Source: ZLKRG08 sp046048895 | Lineage (GTDB): Bacteria; Actinomycetota; Actinomycetes; Nanopelagicales; Nanopelagicaceae | DNA: 15,205 nt | Reading direction: 5' to 3' | Assembly (NCBI GenBank): GCA_046048895.1 | Contig: JBJOFF010000017.1 | Location: 1 to 15,205 of the forward strand | In this document: positions 1 through 7,632 of the stretch, piece by piece | How positions within the stretch are numbered: the first letter of the stretch is position 1 | Layout of the letters: every line of letters starts with the position of its first letter | The notes under the pieces: generated by a model | Told to the model about the DNA's origin: nothing | Databases searched by the model: none | What the model saw: the letters and a program-made list of their open reading frames with translations, nothing else | Position numbers and translations under genes: made by a program

Positions 1-1292
1 GTTGCAGTTACACCTGGCAGTGGTGAGATCATGATGGCGCCAGTTTCGGTCTGCCACCAAGTATCAACAATCGGACAATTATTTCCGCCAATAACTTCGC
101 GGTACCACATCCATGCCTCTGGATTAATTGGTTCGCCAACTGAACCGAGTAAGCGAAGAGATTTCAAATTAAATTTATTTGGAAATTCATCACCCCACTT
201 CATCCAGGTACGAATCAAAGTTGGCGCGGTATAAAGAATGGTTACTTTATATTTTTCAATAATTTCAAACATGCGCCCTTTATGCGGAGTATCGGGCGTA
301 CCTTCGTACATAACCTGGGTGGCACCATTAATTAACGGGCCATAAACCACATAGGAATGGCCAGTAATCCATCCGATATCGGCAGTGCACCAATAAATAT
401 CCGTCTCTGGTTTTAGATCAAAGACTGCGCGATGGGTATAAGAAGCCTGGGTTAGATAACCGCCAGTCGTATGGAAAATTCCCTTAGGTTTTGCGGTAGT
501 TCCGCTGGTATAAAGAATGAATAGCGGATGCTCAGAATCAAAGCTTTCGGCCACATGTTCTGCTGGTTGGCGATCAACAATTTCGTGCCACCAAATATCG
601 CGGTCAGTCCATGCCACATCTTGGCCAGTGCGCTTAACTACTAAAACTTTAGTCACATTATGTGTTCCAGTTAAAGCTTCATCGACTGCGGGCTTTAATG
701 CAAAAGCTGCGCCTTTGCGATATCCACCATCAGCGGTAATTACTAATCGCGCATCTGCATCTTGAATTCTAGAGATCAATGCTTCGGCGCTAAAGCCACC
801 AAAGACAACTGAATGCGCTGCACCAACTCGGGCACATGCCAACATTGCAACTGCGGCTTCCGGAATCATAGGCATATAAATCGCAACTCGATCGCCAGCT
901 TTAATTCCAATTTCAGTTAGCGCATTGGCTGCTTTCTTTACATCTGCAAGTAATTGTGAATAAGTAATAGTGCGAGTATCGCCAGGTTCCCCTTCAAAGA
1001 AGAAAGCAACACGATCTCCGCGACCTTCTTCGACATGTCGATCTAAACAATTAACAGATGCATTTAATTTGCCATCGACAAACCATTTTGAAAATGGAAC
1101 TTGCCAATCCAGCACAGTGTGCCAACGCTTATCCCACTTTAAATACTCGGCTTTAGATTCCCAGAAAGCGATGCGATCAGCATCGGCAAGGCCATACTCT
1201 GATTCTTTGATATTTGCTTGCGCAGCAAATGCAGCTGTGGGCGGGAATGAGCGATCTTCGTGGAGAAGATTTTCAACCTGATCCTGTGACAT
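1..1292 (-). CDS. acsA: Acetyl-CoA synthetase (AMP-forming), N-terminal part, cut by left window edge
   Basis: The enzyme activates acetate to acetyl-AMP and then acetyl-CoA in the cytoplasm. 430 complete codons are visible; the family is usually about 650 residues, so roughly the last third, including the C-terminal lid with the regulatory acetylated lysine, lies outside. Seen in the translation: an N-terminal region with FSKWFVDGKLN and NCLDRHVE, the adenylate-forming P-loop ILYTSGTTAKPKG at residues 259-271, ADIGWITGHSY downstream of it, and DTWWQTETG at residues 410-418, which is the ATP/AMP-binding motif. The P-loop carries Ala267 where Gly is usual (TGKPKG). The start is fixed: an in-frame TGA lies nine codons upstream of the ATG and no other start codon lies between. 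There is no clear Shine-Dalgarno sequence, so leaderless translation is possible. It is transcribed divergently from the small ORF and fbaA. Family assignment is very secure. Confidence 0.96.
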   Translation of the reverse strand, partial: MSQDQVENLLHEDRSFPPTAAFAAQANIKESEYGLADADRIAFWESKAEYLKWDKRWHTVLDWQVPFSKWFVDGKLNASVNCLDRHVEEGRGDRVAFFFEGEPGDTRTITYSQLLADVKKAANALTEIGIKAGDRVAIYMPMIPEAAVAMLACARVGAAHSVVFGGFSAEALISRIQDADARLVITADGGYRKGAAFALKPAVDEALTGTHNVTKVLVVKRTGQDVAWTDRDIWWHEIVDRQPAEHVAESFDSEHPLFILYTSGTTAKPKGIFHTTGGYLTQASYTHRAVFDLKPETDIYWCTADIGWITGHSYVVYGPLINGATQVMYEGTPDTPHKGRMFEIIEKYKVTILYTAPTLIRTWMKWGDEFPNKFNLKSLRLLGSVGEPINPEAWMWYREVIGGNNCPIVDTWWQTETGAIMISPLPGVTA

Positions 1293-1407
1293 GGGATGTG
1301 AGGTTACTAGCGCTCTTCATCCACAGCAATGCAATTCTCAAAGAAATAGGTAGTTAAGAAAGGTAAAGATTGCGGTCTATCTAACCTGAACCAAAGAAAG
1401 GCAGATC
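1293..1407. promoter_or_regulatory. Divergent intergenic region, presumed promoters for acsA and for the small ORF
   Basis: This stretch lies between the acsA start on the minus strand and the small ORF on the plus strand, so it should hold a promoter in each direction. It is AT-rich and contains several weak TAnnnT hexamers (for example around 1382-1387), but I find no convincing -35/-10 pair at proper spacing and no clear operator palindrome. The call rests on gene orientation, not on a recognised promoter. Confidence 0.35.
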
Positions 1408-1515
1408 ATGCTCGCTTCATTCATTGCTTTGCTGATGAAGTTCTTCTCATCAACCGCAAACGTAAAGCTGCTCATGGCGGCGTTGGCCAAATTGTCGGTC
1501 GCACTCGCTCAATAG
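1408..1515 (+). CDS. Possible small hydrophobic, cationic peptide of 35 residues
   Basis: ATG at 1408 opens a 35-codon frame ending in TAG. A purine-rich ribosome-binding site (AAGAAAGG) lies about 7 bases upstream. The peptide starts MLASFIALLMKFF, continues through a short polar linker (SSTANVK), and ends LLMAALAKLSVALAQ. It therefore has two hydrophobic segments, three lysines and no acidic residue, like a small membrane-active or amphipathic peptide. An intrinsic terminator begins 17 bases after the stop, so the ORF sits in what looks like its own transcription unit. I recognise no family. Alternatives are a small RNA whose ORF is fortuitous, or a leader peptide for fbaA. A type I toxin or secreted peptide is compatible with the composition but unsupported. 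The frame is real; expression is inferred. Confidence 0.45.
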   Translation: MLASFIALLMKFFSSTANVKLLMAALAKLSVALAQ

Positions 1516-1531
1516 CCGCTTAAATCAGCAT

Positions 1532-1576
1532 AAATCGCCGTTCTCTGAAGGAATTCAGGGGCGGCGATTTTATTTT
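1532..1576 (+). terminator. Strong intrinsic (Rho-independent) terminator between small ORF and fbaA
   Basis: The outer arm AAATCGCCG (1532-1540) pairs perfectly with CGGCGATTT (1562-1570). The inner part continues through two U-G pairs and one C-G pair, then past a single bulged T (1544), to CTGAA/TTCAG (1545-1549 with 1554-1558). A GGAA tetraloop of GNRA type closes the hairpin. The sequence TATTTT (1571-1576) extends the T-run of the 3' arm. The U tract is clear only in the plus direction. Because acsA points away, the only thing this can terminate is a plus-strand transcript starting in the acsA-fbaA gap, unless it is an attenuator in the fbaA leader. Confidence 0.8.
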
Positions 1577-1656
1577 GGGCGGGCCAGATGGTTGGATTAG
1601 CCGTAAGCCTCCAATCGACCCAACGGCGCGCTCGGTGCGAGATTTACGAAACTACC

Positions 1657-1662
1657 GAGGAG
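1657..1662 (+). promoter_or_regulatory. Shine-Dalgarno sequence that fixes the fbaA start
   Basis: GAGGAG lies 5 bases before the ATG at 1668. This selects that ATG over an in-frame upstream extension beginning at 1575, whose 31 extra residues have no homology character and which starts inside the terminator T-tract. Confidence 0.85.
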
Positions 1663-1667
1663 CAAAA

Positions 1668-2702
1668 ATGGCAATTGCAACCCCTGAAATTTATGCAGAG
1701 ATGCTTGATCGCGCCAAGAAGGGCGCATTTGCATATCCTGCAATTAACGTATCTTCATCACAGACTCTAATCGCAGCTATCCGCGGCTTCGCAGAGGCAG
1801 AGTCTGACGGAATCATCCAGTTCTCTTGGGGCGGAGCGGAATACGCATCTGGCTCTACAGTTAAGAACGCAACTGATGGTGCAGTAGCTCTAGCTGAGTT
1901 CGCACATGTCGTTGCAAAGAATTACAACGTTAACATCGCGCTACATACAGATCATTGCCCAGTTGAAAAACTAGATGTATTCATGCGCCCGCTACTTGCA
2001 ATTGGCGCAGAGCGCATCAAGTCAGGACAGAAGCCATTATTTAATTCACACATGTGGGATGGTTCAGCTGTCGACATGAACGAAAACATGAAGATTGCAG
2101 ATGAGCTAATTGATAAGTCAGCTGCGGCAAAGACCATTCTTGAAATTGAAATTGGTGTTGTTGGTGGAGAAGAAGATGGCGTCGAGGCAAAACATGATGC
2201 CAAGCTCTACTCAACTCCTGAAGATGCGCTTCATACATTAAAGACTCTCGGAAATGGCGAACGTGGTCGCTACATGGTCGCTGCTACATTCGGAAATGTT
2301 CACGGTGTTTACAAGCCAGGTAACGTAGTTCTGCAACCAAAGATTCTGCAGACTCTACAAGATGCAGTAGCTAAGGAACTTGGACTTGCAGCTGGTTCAA
2401 TGCCAATGGATTTGGTATTCCACGGCGGTTCTGGCTCATTGCTTTCAGAGATTCGCGAATCACTTGATTACGGCGTAATTAAGATGAATATCGATACCGA
2501 TACTCAATATGCATTTACCCGCCCAGTAGTTGATCACATGCTTAAGAATTATGACGGCGTGCTAAAGATTGACGGCGAAGTTGGCAATAAGAAGATGTAC
2601 GACCCACGTGCATGGGGTAAGTCAGCTGAAGCTGGCATGGCAGCACGTGTTGTACATGCTTGCGAAGATCTTCGCTCCACCGGCACCTCTATAAAGAAGT
2701 AA
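1668..2702 (+). CDS. fbaA: Fructose-bisphosphate aldolase, class II
   Basis: This zinc-dependent aldolase splits fructose 1,6-bisphosphate into glyceraldehyde 3-phosphate and dihydroxyacetone phosphate and works in reverse in gluconeogenesis. The 344-residue length fits actinobacterial class II aldolases. Visible landmarks are HTDHC at residues 93-97 (catalytic Asp95, zinc ligand His96), the acidic loop VVGGEEDG (about 164-171), His212 in NVHGVYKPG, VFHGGSGS at 250-257 (third zinc His252) and NIDTDTQYAFTRP at 274-286. The start is set by the GAGGAG ribosome-binding site, and the N-terminus MAIATPEIY fits the family. Codons look well adapted and GC is near 48% in a counted sample, as expected for a highly expressed glycolytic gene. 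It follows an intrinsic terminator, so it probably has its own promoter in 1577-1656, although none is obvious. The next gene starts 3 bases after its stop. Confidence 0.97.
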   Translation: MAIATPEIYAEMLDRAKKGAFAYPAINVSSSQTLIAAIRGFAEAESDGIIQFSWGGAEYASGSTVKNATDGAVALAEFAHVVAKNYNVNIALHTDHCPVEKLDVFMRPLLAIGAERIKSGQKPLFNSHMWDGSAVDMNENMKIADELIDKSAAAKTILEIEIGVVGGEEDGVEAKHDAKLYSTPEDALHTLKTLGNGERGRYMVAATFGNVHGVYKPGNVVLQPKILQTLQDAVAKELGLAAGSMPMDLVFHGGSGSLLSEIRESLDYGVIKMNIDTDTQYAFTRPVVDHMLKNYDGVLKIDGEVGNKKMYDPRAWGKSAEAGMAARVVHACEDLRSTGTSIKK

Positions 2703-2705
2703 ATT

Positions 2706-3662
2706 ATGAAATGCATAACATTACTGCGCACATTCATTCAAATGAGATACAAGCAAAACTTAAGGAAATGTGTATCACTTATCTTGGGTGAACAAAAGTT
2801 ATCGATACTTGATATTGGAGCTCAAGGTGGAATTGAACCGCGTTGGAAAATCGTAGAAAAAAATCTCGATTATATGGGGCTTGAAGGAGATAGCTTAGAA
2901 TTTGAAAAAATTCTCAATGATAATTCTGAATTTAATTCAGAATTTATGAATAAAGTTGTAGGGAAAGAGTCGGCTTTAGCAGAATTTTACATATCAAAGG
3001 AGTCTGGCAAATCGAGTTTGTATAAACCAAATTTTGATTTTTTGTCTAGATTTGAAGCCTGGGATAGATTCGAGCCAACTGAAAAAATTGTAGTTCAAAT
3101 AAATCGAATTGATGATATCACTAGTCAAAAACCAGATTTCATAAAATTAGACATTCAAGGTGGAGAATTGGACGCTTTAATGGGAGCTATAAATAAATTA
3201 GATGACTGCATGGGCATTGAAGTTGAGGTAGAGTTTTCGGAATTGTATGAGAGTCAACCAAGATTTAGCGAAATTAATTCCTTTTTGGAGACTTTCGGAT
3301 TTGAATTTATAGATTTTGTGAATTTAAGAAAATGGCAAAGAACAGGAAGTAAAGTGGGTGGTCAACTTGTTTTTGGTGACGCGCTCTATATTCGCAAGAC
3401 CACTGATAGTATTTTTGAAGACAAGAATATTTTAAAACTTTGCAAATTGATATCCATTTTAGTAATTTATGGAAAATTTGATTATGTTCGTTCATTGCTA
3501 CGAAAGAACGAGTGTAAACATTCAGTTTTAGTTAATTTAAGAAAAAGTTCAAGTTTAAAAAGAATTGAGAACATTCATCGAAATGTTAATTTTGTTAATT
3601 TTTATACCTCACGTTTGTTAGCATTCATGGCACCAAACCATGGAAGCTATATTATTGACTAG
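2706..3662 (+). CDS. FkbM-family SAM-dependent methyltransferase, AT-rich insertion
   Basis: This 318-residue protein has a Rossmann methyltransferase core. Motif I is ILDIGAQGG (residues 34-42), an acidic residue ends the second strand (GLEGDS, 58-63), and the FkbM hallmark FIKLDIQGGELDAL is at 145-158, followed by the strand IEVEVEFSELYE. FkbM members O-methylate sugars in surface glycans and antibiotics; the substrate here cannot be told. No signal peptide or clear membrane span is evident. The basic C-terminal part (about 230-318) is unassigned. Base use differs sharply from its neighbours: two counted 60-base samples give 32% and 22% GC, with many AAA, ATT and TTA codons. It starts 3 bases after fbaA and ends 12 bases before purA, so it should be transcribed with them, yet it has no role in purine synthesis. 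Lateral acquisition is likely. An internal ATG at 2742 is an alternative start; the ribosome-binding site for either is weak. Confidence 0.82.
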   Translation: MKCITLLRTFIQMRYKQNLRKCVSLILGEQKLSILDIGAQGGIEPRWKIVEKNLDYMGLEGDSLEFEKILNDNSEFNSEFMNKVVGKESALAEFYISKESGKSSLYKPNFDFLSRFEAWDRFEPTEKIVVQINRIDDITSQKPDFIKLDIQGGELDALMGAINKLDDCMGIEVEVEFSELYESQPRFSEINSFLETFGFEFIDFVNLRKWQRTGSKVGGQLVFGDALYIRKTTDSIFEDKNILKLCKLISILVIYGKFDYVRSLLRKNECKHSVLVNLRKSSSLKRIENIHRNVNFVNFYTSRLLAFMAPNHGSYIID

Positions 3663-3674
3663 AGAGAAGAAAAG

Positions 3675-4958
3675 ATGCCTGCATTGGTTCTACTTGGCGC
3701 TCAGTGGGGCGACGAAGGAAAAGGTAAAGCAACGGATCTATTAGGAGATCGCGTTGATTACGTTGTCCGCTACCAAGGTGGAAACAATGCCGGCCATACT
3801 GTCGTAATTGGTGATCAGAAATATGCGCTGCACTTATTGCCATCCGGAATTCTCTCTTCTAATTGCGTTCCGGTAATTGGTAATGGCGTTGTAATTGATC
3901 CAGCAGTTTTGCTCGAGGAAATCAAAGGTTTAAACGAGCGCGGTATCGATACCTCTAAGTTAACTATTTCGCTAAATGCGCATTTAATTACTCCTTATCA
4001 CCGCACTATCGATAAAGTCACTGAACGATTTTTAGGTAAAGCAAAGATCGGAACCACTGGTCGCGGAATTGGTCCAGCGTATGCAGACAAAATCAATCGC
4101 ATTGGTATTCGCGTGCAAGATTTATTTGATCCATCAATTCTGCGCCAGAAGCTAGAAGCTGCTCTTCGCGATAAGAATCAAGTTTTAGTAAAAGTATTTA
4201 ACCGCAACAACATTAATGTTGATGATGTACTTGCAGAGTATTTAAATTATGCAGAGATCTTGCGACCATATGTTGCAGATACTGCGCTACTTTTAAATAA
4301 AGCCTTAGAAGCAGGTAAAACCGTGCTTTTGGAAGGTTCACAAGGAACTTTGCTGGATGTAGATCACGGAACTTATCCATATGTAACATCATCTAATCCG
4401 ACTTCTGGTGGCGCATGTACTGGTTCCGGAATTGGCCCAACCAAAATTGATCGCGTAATCGGTATTTTGAAGGCTTACACCACTCGCGTGGGCAGCGGAC
4501 CATTCCCAACTGAGCTATTTGATGAAGATGGCGAAGCGTTACGCCGAATCGGCGGAGAAGTTGGAGTTACCACCGGACGTAATCGTCGTTGCGGTTGGTT
4601 TGATGCACCGATTGCACGTTATGCCACCCGTGTAAATGGTCTAACTGACTTCTTCTTAACTAAATTAGATGTTTTAACTGGTTGGGAAAAGATTCCAGTG
4701 TGCGTTGCTTACGAAATTGATGGTAAGCGCGTTGAAGAAGTTCCAGCTTCACAATCAGATTTCCATCATGCAACTCCAATTTATGAATATTTAGATGGTT
4801 GGAAAGAAGATATTTCAAATTGCAAGAAGTTTGAAGAACTTCCAATCAATGCACAGAAGTACGTTAAGTACCTCGAAGAAATCAGCGGCGCTCCGATGTC
4901 GGCAATCGGCGTAGGGCCGGGGCGCGATCAGACCATCGTCGTCAAGGAATTTATCTAA
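3675..4958 (+). CDS. purA: Adenylosuccinate synthetase
   Basis: This is the first step from IMP to AMP: GTP-dependent joining of aspartate to IMP, giving adenylosuccinate. At 427 residues it has the normal bacterial length. Visible landmarks: QWGDEGKGK at residues 10-18 (catalytic Asp13), NNAGHTVV at 37-44 (catalytic His41), TTGRGIGPAYADK at 127-139, EGSQGTLLDVDHGTYPYVTS spanning 220-239, VTTGRNRRCGW at 298-308, the guanine-recognition TKLD at 329-332, and GVGPGRDQT at 412-420. A purine-rich stretch (AGAGAAGAAAAG) directly before the ATG serves as ribosome-binding site. The last 70 or so bases before the stop are strikingly GC-rich compared with the sequence just before them. The gene follows the AT-rich methyltransferase and precedes purD by 2 bases. 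Confidence 0.98.
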   Translation: MPALVLLGAQWGDEGKGKATDLLGDRVDYVVRYQGGNNAGHTVVIGDQKYALHLLPSGILSSNCVPVIGNGVVIDPAVLLEEIKGLNERGIDTSKLTISLNAHLITPYHRTIDKVTERFLGKAKIGTTGRGIGPAYADKINRIGIRVQDLFDPSILRQKLEAALRDKNQVLVKVFNRNNINVDDVLAEYLNYAEILRPYVADTALLLNKALEAGKTVLLEGSQGTLLDVDHGTYPYVTSSNPTSGGACTGSGIGPTKIDRVIGILKAYTTRVGSGPFPTELFDEDGEALRRIGGEVGVTTGRNRRCGWFDAPIARYATRVNGLTDFFLTKLDVLTGWEKIPVCVAYEIDGKRVEEVPASQSDFHHATPIYEYLDGWKEDISNCKKFEELPINAQKYVKYLEEISGAPMSAIGVGPGRDQTIVVKEFI

Positions 4959-4960
4959 CG

Positions 4961-6202
4961 ATGAAGGTGCTGCTGATAGGAAGTGGTGGGCGTGAACACG
5001 CACTAGCCACAGGACTAGCAGCAGATAGCTCTGTAACTGAACTTCATGCTGCTCCTGGCAATCCCGGAATCGCAGAAATGGCAAAGTTACATTCAATTAA
5101 TATCGCCAATAATTCCGAAATAGTGGAATTAGCAAAATCATTAGCCATTGATTTAGTAGTTGTTGGTCCAGAAGTTCCATTGGTAAATGGGGTTTCCGAT
5201 GAGCTACGCGCCTTAAAAATCGCAGTATTTGGACCTTCAAAAGCGGCAGCGCAATTAGAGGGTTCAAAACACTTTGCTAAAGGTGTGATGCGTGATGCAG
5301 GTGTACCAACTGCAAAGTCTTTTACATGTGAGACTCAACAAGAAATTGAATCGGCGCTTGATGCATTTGGTGCGCCATATGTGGTCAAAGATGATGGCTT
5401 AGCTGCAGGTAAAGGCGTGGTCGTAACGGAAGATCGCGAAGTTGCGCTGCAACATGCTTTAGCTTGCAAGCGCGTGGTAATCGAAGAGTATTTAAAAGGC
5501 CCAGAAATTTCGCTATTTGGTATCTCTGATGGCACCAATATTTTGCCAATGCAACCAGCGCAAGATTTCAAGCGTGCATATGACAATGACCAAGGTCCTA
5601 ATACCGGTGGCATGGGTGCTTACTCACCATTACCTTGGGCGCCGAGCGATATTGTTGAAGATACTTACAAACAAGTATTAGCGCCGATGATTGCTGAGAT
5701 GGCAGCGCGCGGTACGCCATTCGTAGGGTTACTTTATGCCGGCCTTGCAGTTACCGATCGTGGAATTAAAGTAATTGAATTTAATGCGCGCTTTGGTGAT
5801 CCAGAGACCCAAGTTTTAATTCCAAGACTTAAAACTCCACTTGCGCAAATACTTTATAAAGCCGCCACCGGAAATTTAATTGATTCTGTTTTGGAATGGC
5901 GCGATGAATCAGCGGTAACAGTGGTGCTAGCTGCAAATGGTTATCCAGCTGATGTGAAAACAGGTGATGCAATCACCAATTTAAATGCTGTCGATGGCGT
6001 AAAGATTTTCCATGCTGGCACTAAGAGCGATGGCCAATTAGTTTCATCAGGTGGCAGGGTTTTGACCATCACTGGGCTCGGCAAAGATTTAACAGAAGCT
6101 CGAGATAAGGCTTATCGCACAATCTCGCAGATTAAATTGGATGGTTCGTTCTATCGAAATGACATCGCGTTAAACGCTTCAATCGCAGAATATGGCAATT
6201 AA
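4961..6202 (+). CDS. purD: Phosphoribosylamine--glycine ligase (GARS)
   Basis: An ATP-grasp enzyme for the second step of purine synthesis, joining glycine to phosphoribosylamine to give GAR. The 413 residues match stand-alone bacterial PurD; there is no fused PurM or PurN domain. Landmarks: N-terminal VLLIGSGGREHAL (residues 3-15) and HAAPGNPG (29-36), the ATP-binding loop VVKDDGLAAGKGVVV (141-155), PNTGGMGAYSP (213-223), and the GARS signature RFGDPETQ (277-284) carrying metal ligands. It starts 2 bases after the purA stop, with AAGGAA inside the purA end as a plausible ribosome-binding site, so purA and purD are very probably cotranscribed. The stop is followed by 26 bases and purB. Confidence 0.98.
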   Translation: MKVLLIGSGGREHALATGLAADSSVTELHAAPGNPGIAEMAKLHSINIANNSEIVELAKSLAIDLVVVGPEVPLVNGVSDELRALKIAVFGPSKAAAQLEGSKHFAKGVMRDAGVPTAKSFTCETQQEIESALDAFGAPYVVKDDGLAAGKGVVVTEDREVALQHALACKRVVIEEYLKGPEISLFGISDGTNILPMQPAQDFKRAYDNDQGPNTGGMGAYSPLPWAPSDIVEDTYKQVLAPMIAEMAARGTPFVGLLYAGLAVTDRGIKVIEFNARFGDPETQVLIPRLKTPLAQILYKAATGNLIDSVLEWRDESAVTVVLAANGYPADVKTGDAITNLNAVDGVKIFHAGTKSDGQLVSSGGRVLTITGLGKDLTEARDKAYRTISQIKLDGSFYRNDIALNASIAEYGN

Positions 6203-6213
6203 GGTAACTAATA

Positions 6214-6219
6214 GAGGAG
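6214..6219 (+). promoter_or_regulatory. Shine-Dalgarno sequence supporting a GTG start for purB
   Basis: GAGGAG lies 9 bases before the GTG at 6229. An ATG at 6221 lies only one base after this site and runs into TGA after three codons, so it cannot be the purB start. The GTG gives the expected N-terminus ending in NRYAS. Confidence 0.75.
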
Positions 6220-6228
6220 AATGGGTCA

Positions 6229-7632
6229 GTGAGCGTCCTAGCTAATCGATATGCATCGGTCGAAATGCGCCAGATTTTCTCGGCGGAATCAAAGATCATC
6301 GCAGAGCGCGAACTCTGGTTAGCAGTCGCACGTGCCCAGAAGAAGATGGGCCACCCAATTACCGATGAGCAGCTATCTGCATACGAAAAGGTAAAGCATG
6401 CAGTTCATCTGGATTCAATCGATAAGCGCGAAAAAGCTACTCGCCATGACGTAAAGGCGCGTATCGAAGAATTTAACGCGCTAGCTGGCCACGAAGTAAT
6501 TCATACGGGTATGACTAGCCGCGATTTAACTGAGAATATCGAAGCGCTACAGATTCGTTTAGGTCTGGAATTAGTTCATGATAAAACGGTTGCGCTTCTT
6601 GCACGCCTTGGCGAAAAAGCTGCGCAATATAGTGATCAACCAATTGCAGGTCGTTCACATAATGTGCCAGCACAAATTACGACTCTTGGTAAGCGCTTTG
6701 CATCTAGCGCTGAAGAACTTCTCTATGCATACGAGCGATTAACTTCTTTACTAGACCGTTATCCAATGCGTGGTTTAAAAGGACCAGTCGGAACTTCACA
6801 AGATTCCATCGACTTATTAGGTTCTTATGAAAAGCATGCACATTTAGAACAAGAAATTGCCAGCCACTTAGGTTTTAAGCGAGTACTCGATTCAACTGGC
6901 CAGGTTTATCCGCGCTCACTTGATTATGAAGTTGTGACAACTTTGGTGCAACTTGCTGCAGCACCTTCTTCGCTTGCTACATCGATTCGTTTGATGGCTG
7001 GCGCAGAGTTAGTTACTGAAGGCTTTAAAGCAGGACAAGTTGGATCCTCTGCGATGCCGCATAAGATGAACACTCGTTCCTGTGAACGCGTAAATGGATT
7101 AGCTGTTATTTTGCGCGGGTATAGCGCAATGGTTGGTGAATTATCCGGCGATCAATGGAATGAAGGCGATGTCTCTTGTTCTGTAGTTCGTCGTGTAGCG
7201 ATTGCTGATGCGTTTTATGCAATTGATGGTTTGCTCGAAACTATGCTCACAGTATTAAAGGAATTTGGCGCATTCCCTGCAGTTATCAATGCAGAGTTAG
7301 AGCGTTATTTACCATTTTTAGCCACCACCAAGATTTTGATGGCGGCGGTAAAAGCGGGTGTAGGTCGCGAAGCAGCCCACGAAGCAATCAAAGAACATGC
7401 AACAAAAGCAGCGCTTTCTATGCGTGAAGGAGAAGCAAATAACTTGTTAGATGCGTTGGCTGATGATCCACGCATTCCATTAGATCGCCAAGATTTGAAG
7501 ATGCTGATTAAAGATCCAATCGAATTTACTGGCGCTGCCCAGGAACAAGTTTCACGTGTAGTAAGTCGCATCGACGCGATAACTACAAAACATGCTGATG
7601 CTGCAAAGTATCAACCTGGCTCTATTCGATGA
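6229..7632 (+). CDS. purB: Adenylosuccinate lyase
   Basis: PurB removes fumarate at two points: from SAICAR in the main pathway and from adenylosuccinate in the AMP branch, so it serves both PurC and PurA products. The 467-residue protein belongs to the fumarase/aspartase superfamily and acts as a homotetramer in the cytoplasm. Landmarks: NRYAS near the N-terminus, IHTGMTSRDL (residues 91-100), GRSHNVPAQ (141-149, candidate catalytic His144), GPVGTSQDS (185-193) and the superfamily signature GSSAMPHKMN (272-281) with the flexible-loop serines. The start is GTG, supported by GAGGAG upstream. The stop codon overlaps the purC start in an ATGA arrangement, pointing to translational coupling. Confidence 0.97.
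   Translation: MSVLANRYASVEMRQIFSAESKIIAERELWLAVARAQKKMGHPITDEQLSAYEKVKHAVHLDSIDKREKATRHDVKARIEEFNALAGHEVIHTGMTSRDLTENIEALQIRLGLELVHDKTVALLARLGEKAAQYSDQPIAGRSHNVPAQITTLGKRFASSAEELLYAYERLTSLLDRYPMRGLKGPVGTSQDSIDLLGSYEKHAHLEQEIASHLGFKRVLDSTGQVYPRSLDYEVVTTLVQLAAAPSSLATSIRLMAGAELVTEGFKAGQVGSSAMPHKMNTRSCERVNGLAVILRGYSAMVGELSGDQWNEGDVSCSVVRRVAIADAFYAIDGLLETMLTVLKEFGAFPAVINAELERYLPFLATTKILMAAVKAGVGREAAHEAIKEHATKAALSMREGEANNLLDALADDPRIPLDRQDLKMLIKDPIEFTGAAQEQVSRVVSRIDAITTKHADAAKYQPGSIR

Noticed and set aside
1575..1667. In-frame 31-residue N-terminal extension of the aldolase
   Set aside because: It starts within the terminator T-tract and lacks family-like sequence; the GAGGAG site 5 bases before ATG 1668 gives the normal N-terminus.
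5380..5425. VKDDGLAAGKG in PurD instead of the common VKADGLAAGKG
   Set aside because: I believe the Asp form is a common actinobacterial variant, so it is unlikely to affect function.
6221..6232. Three-codon mini-ORF (ATG to TGA) overlapping the purB GTG
   Set aside because: It is only one base from the ribosome-binding site and very short; chance occurrence is more likely than a regulatory upstream ORF.
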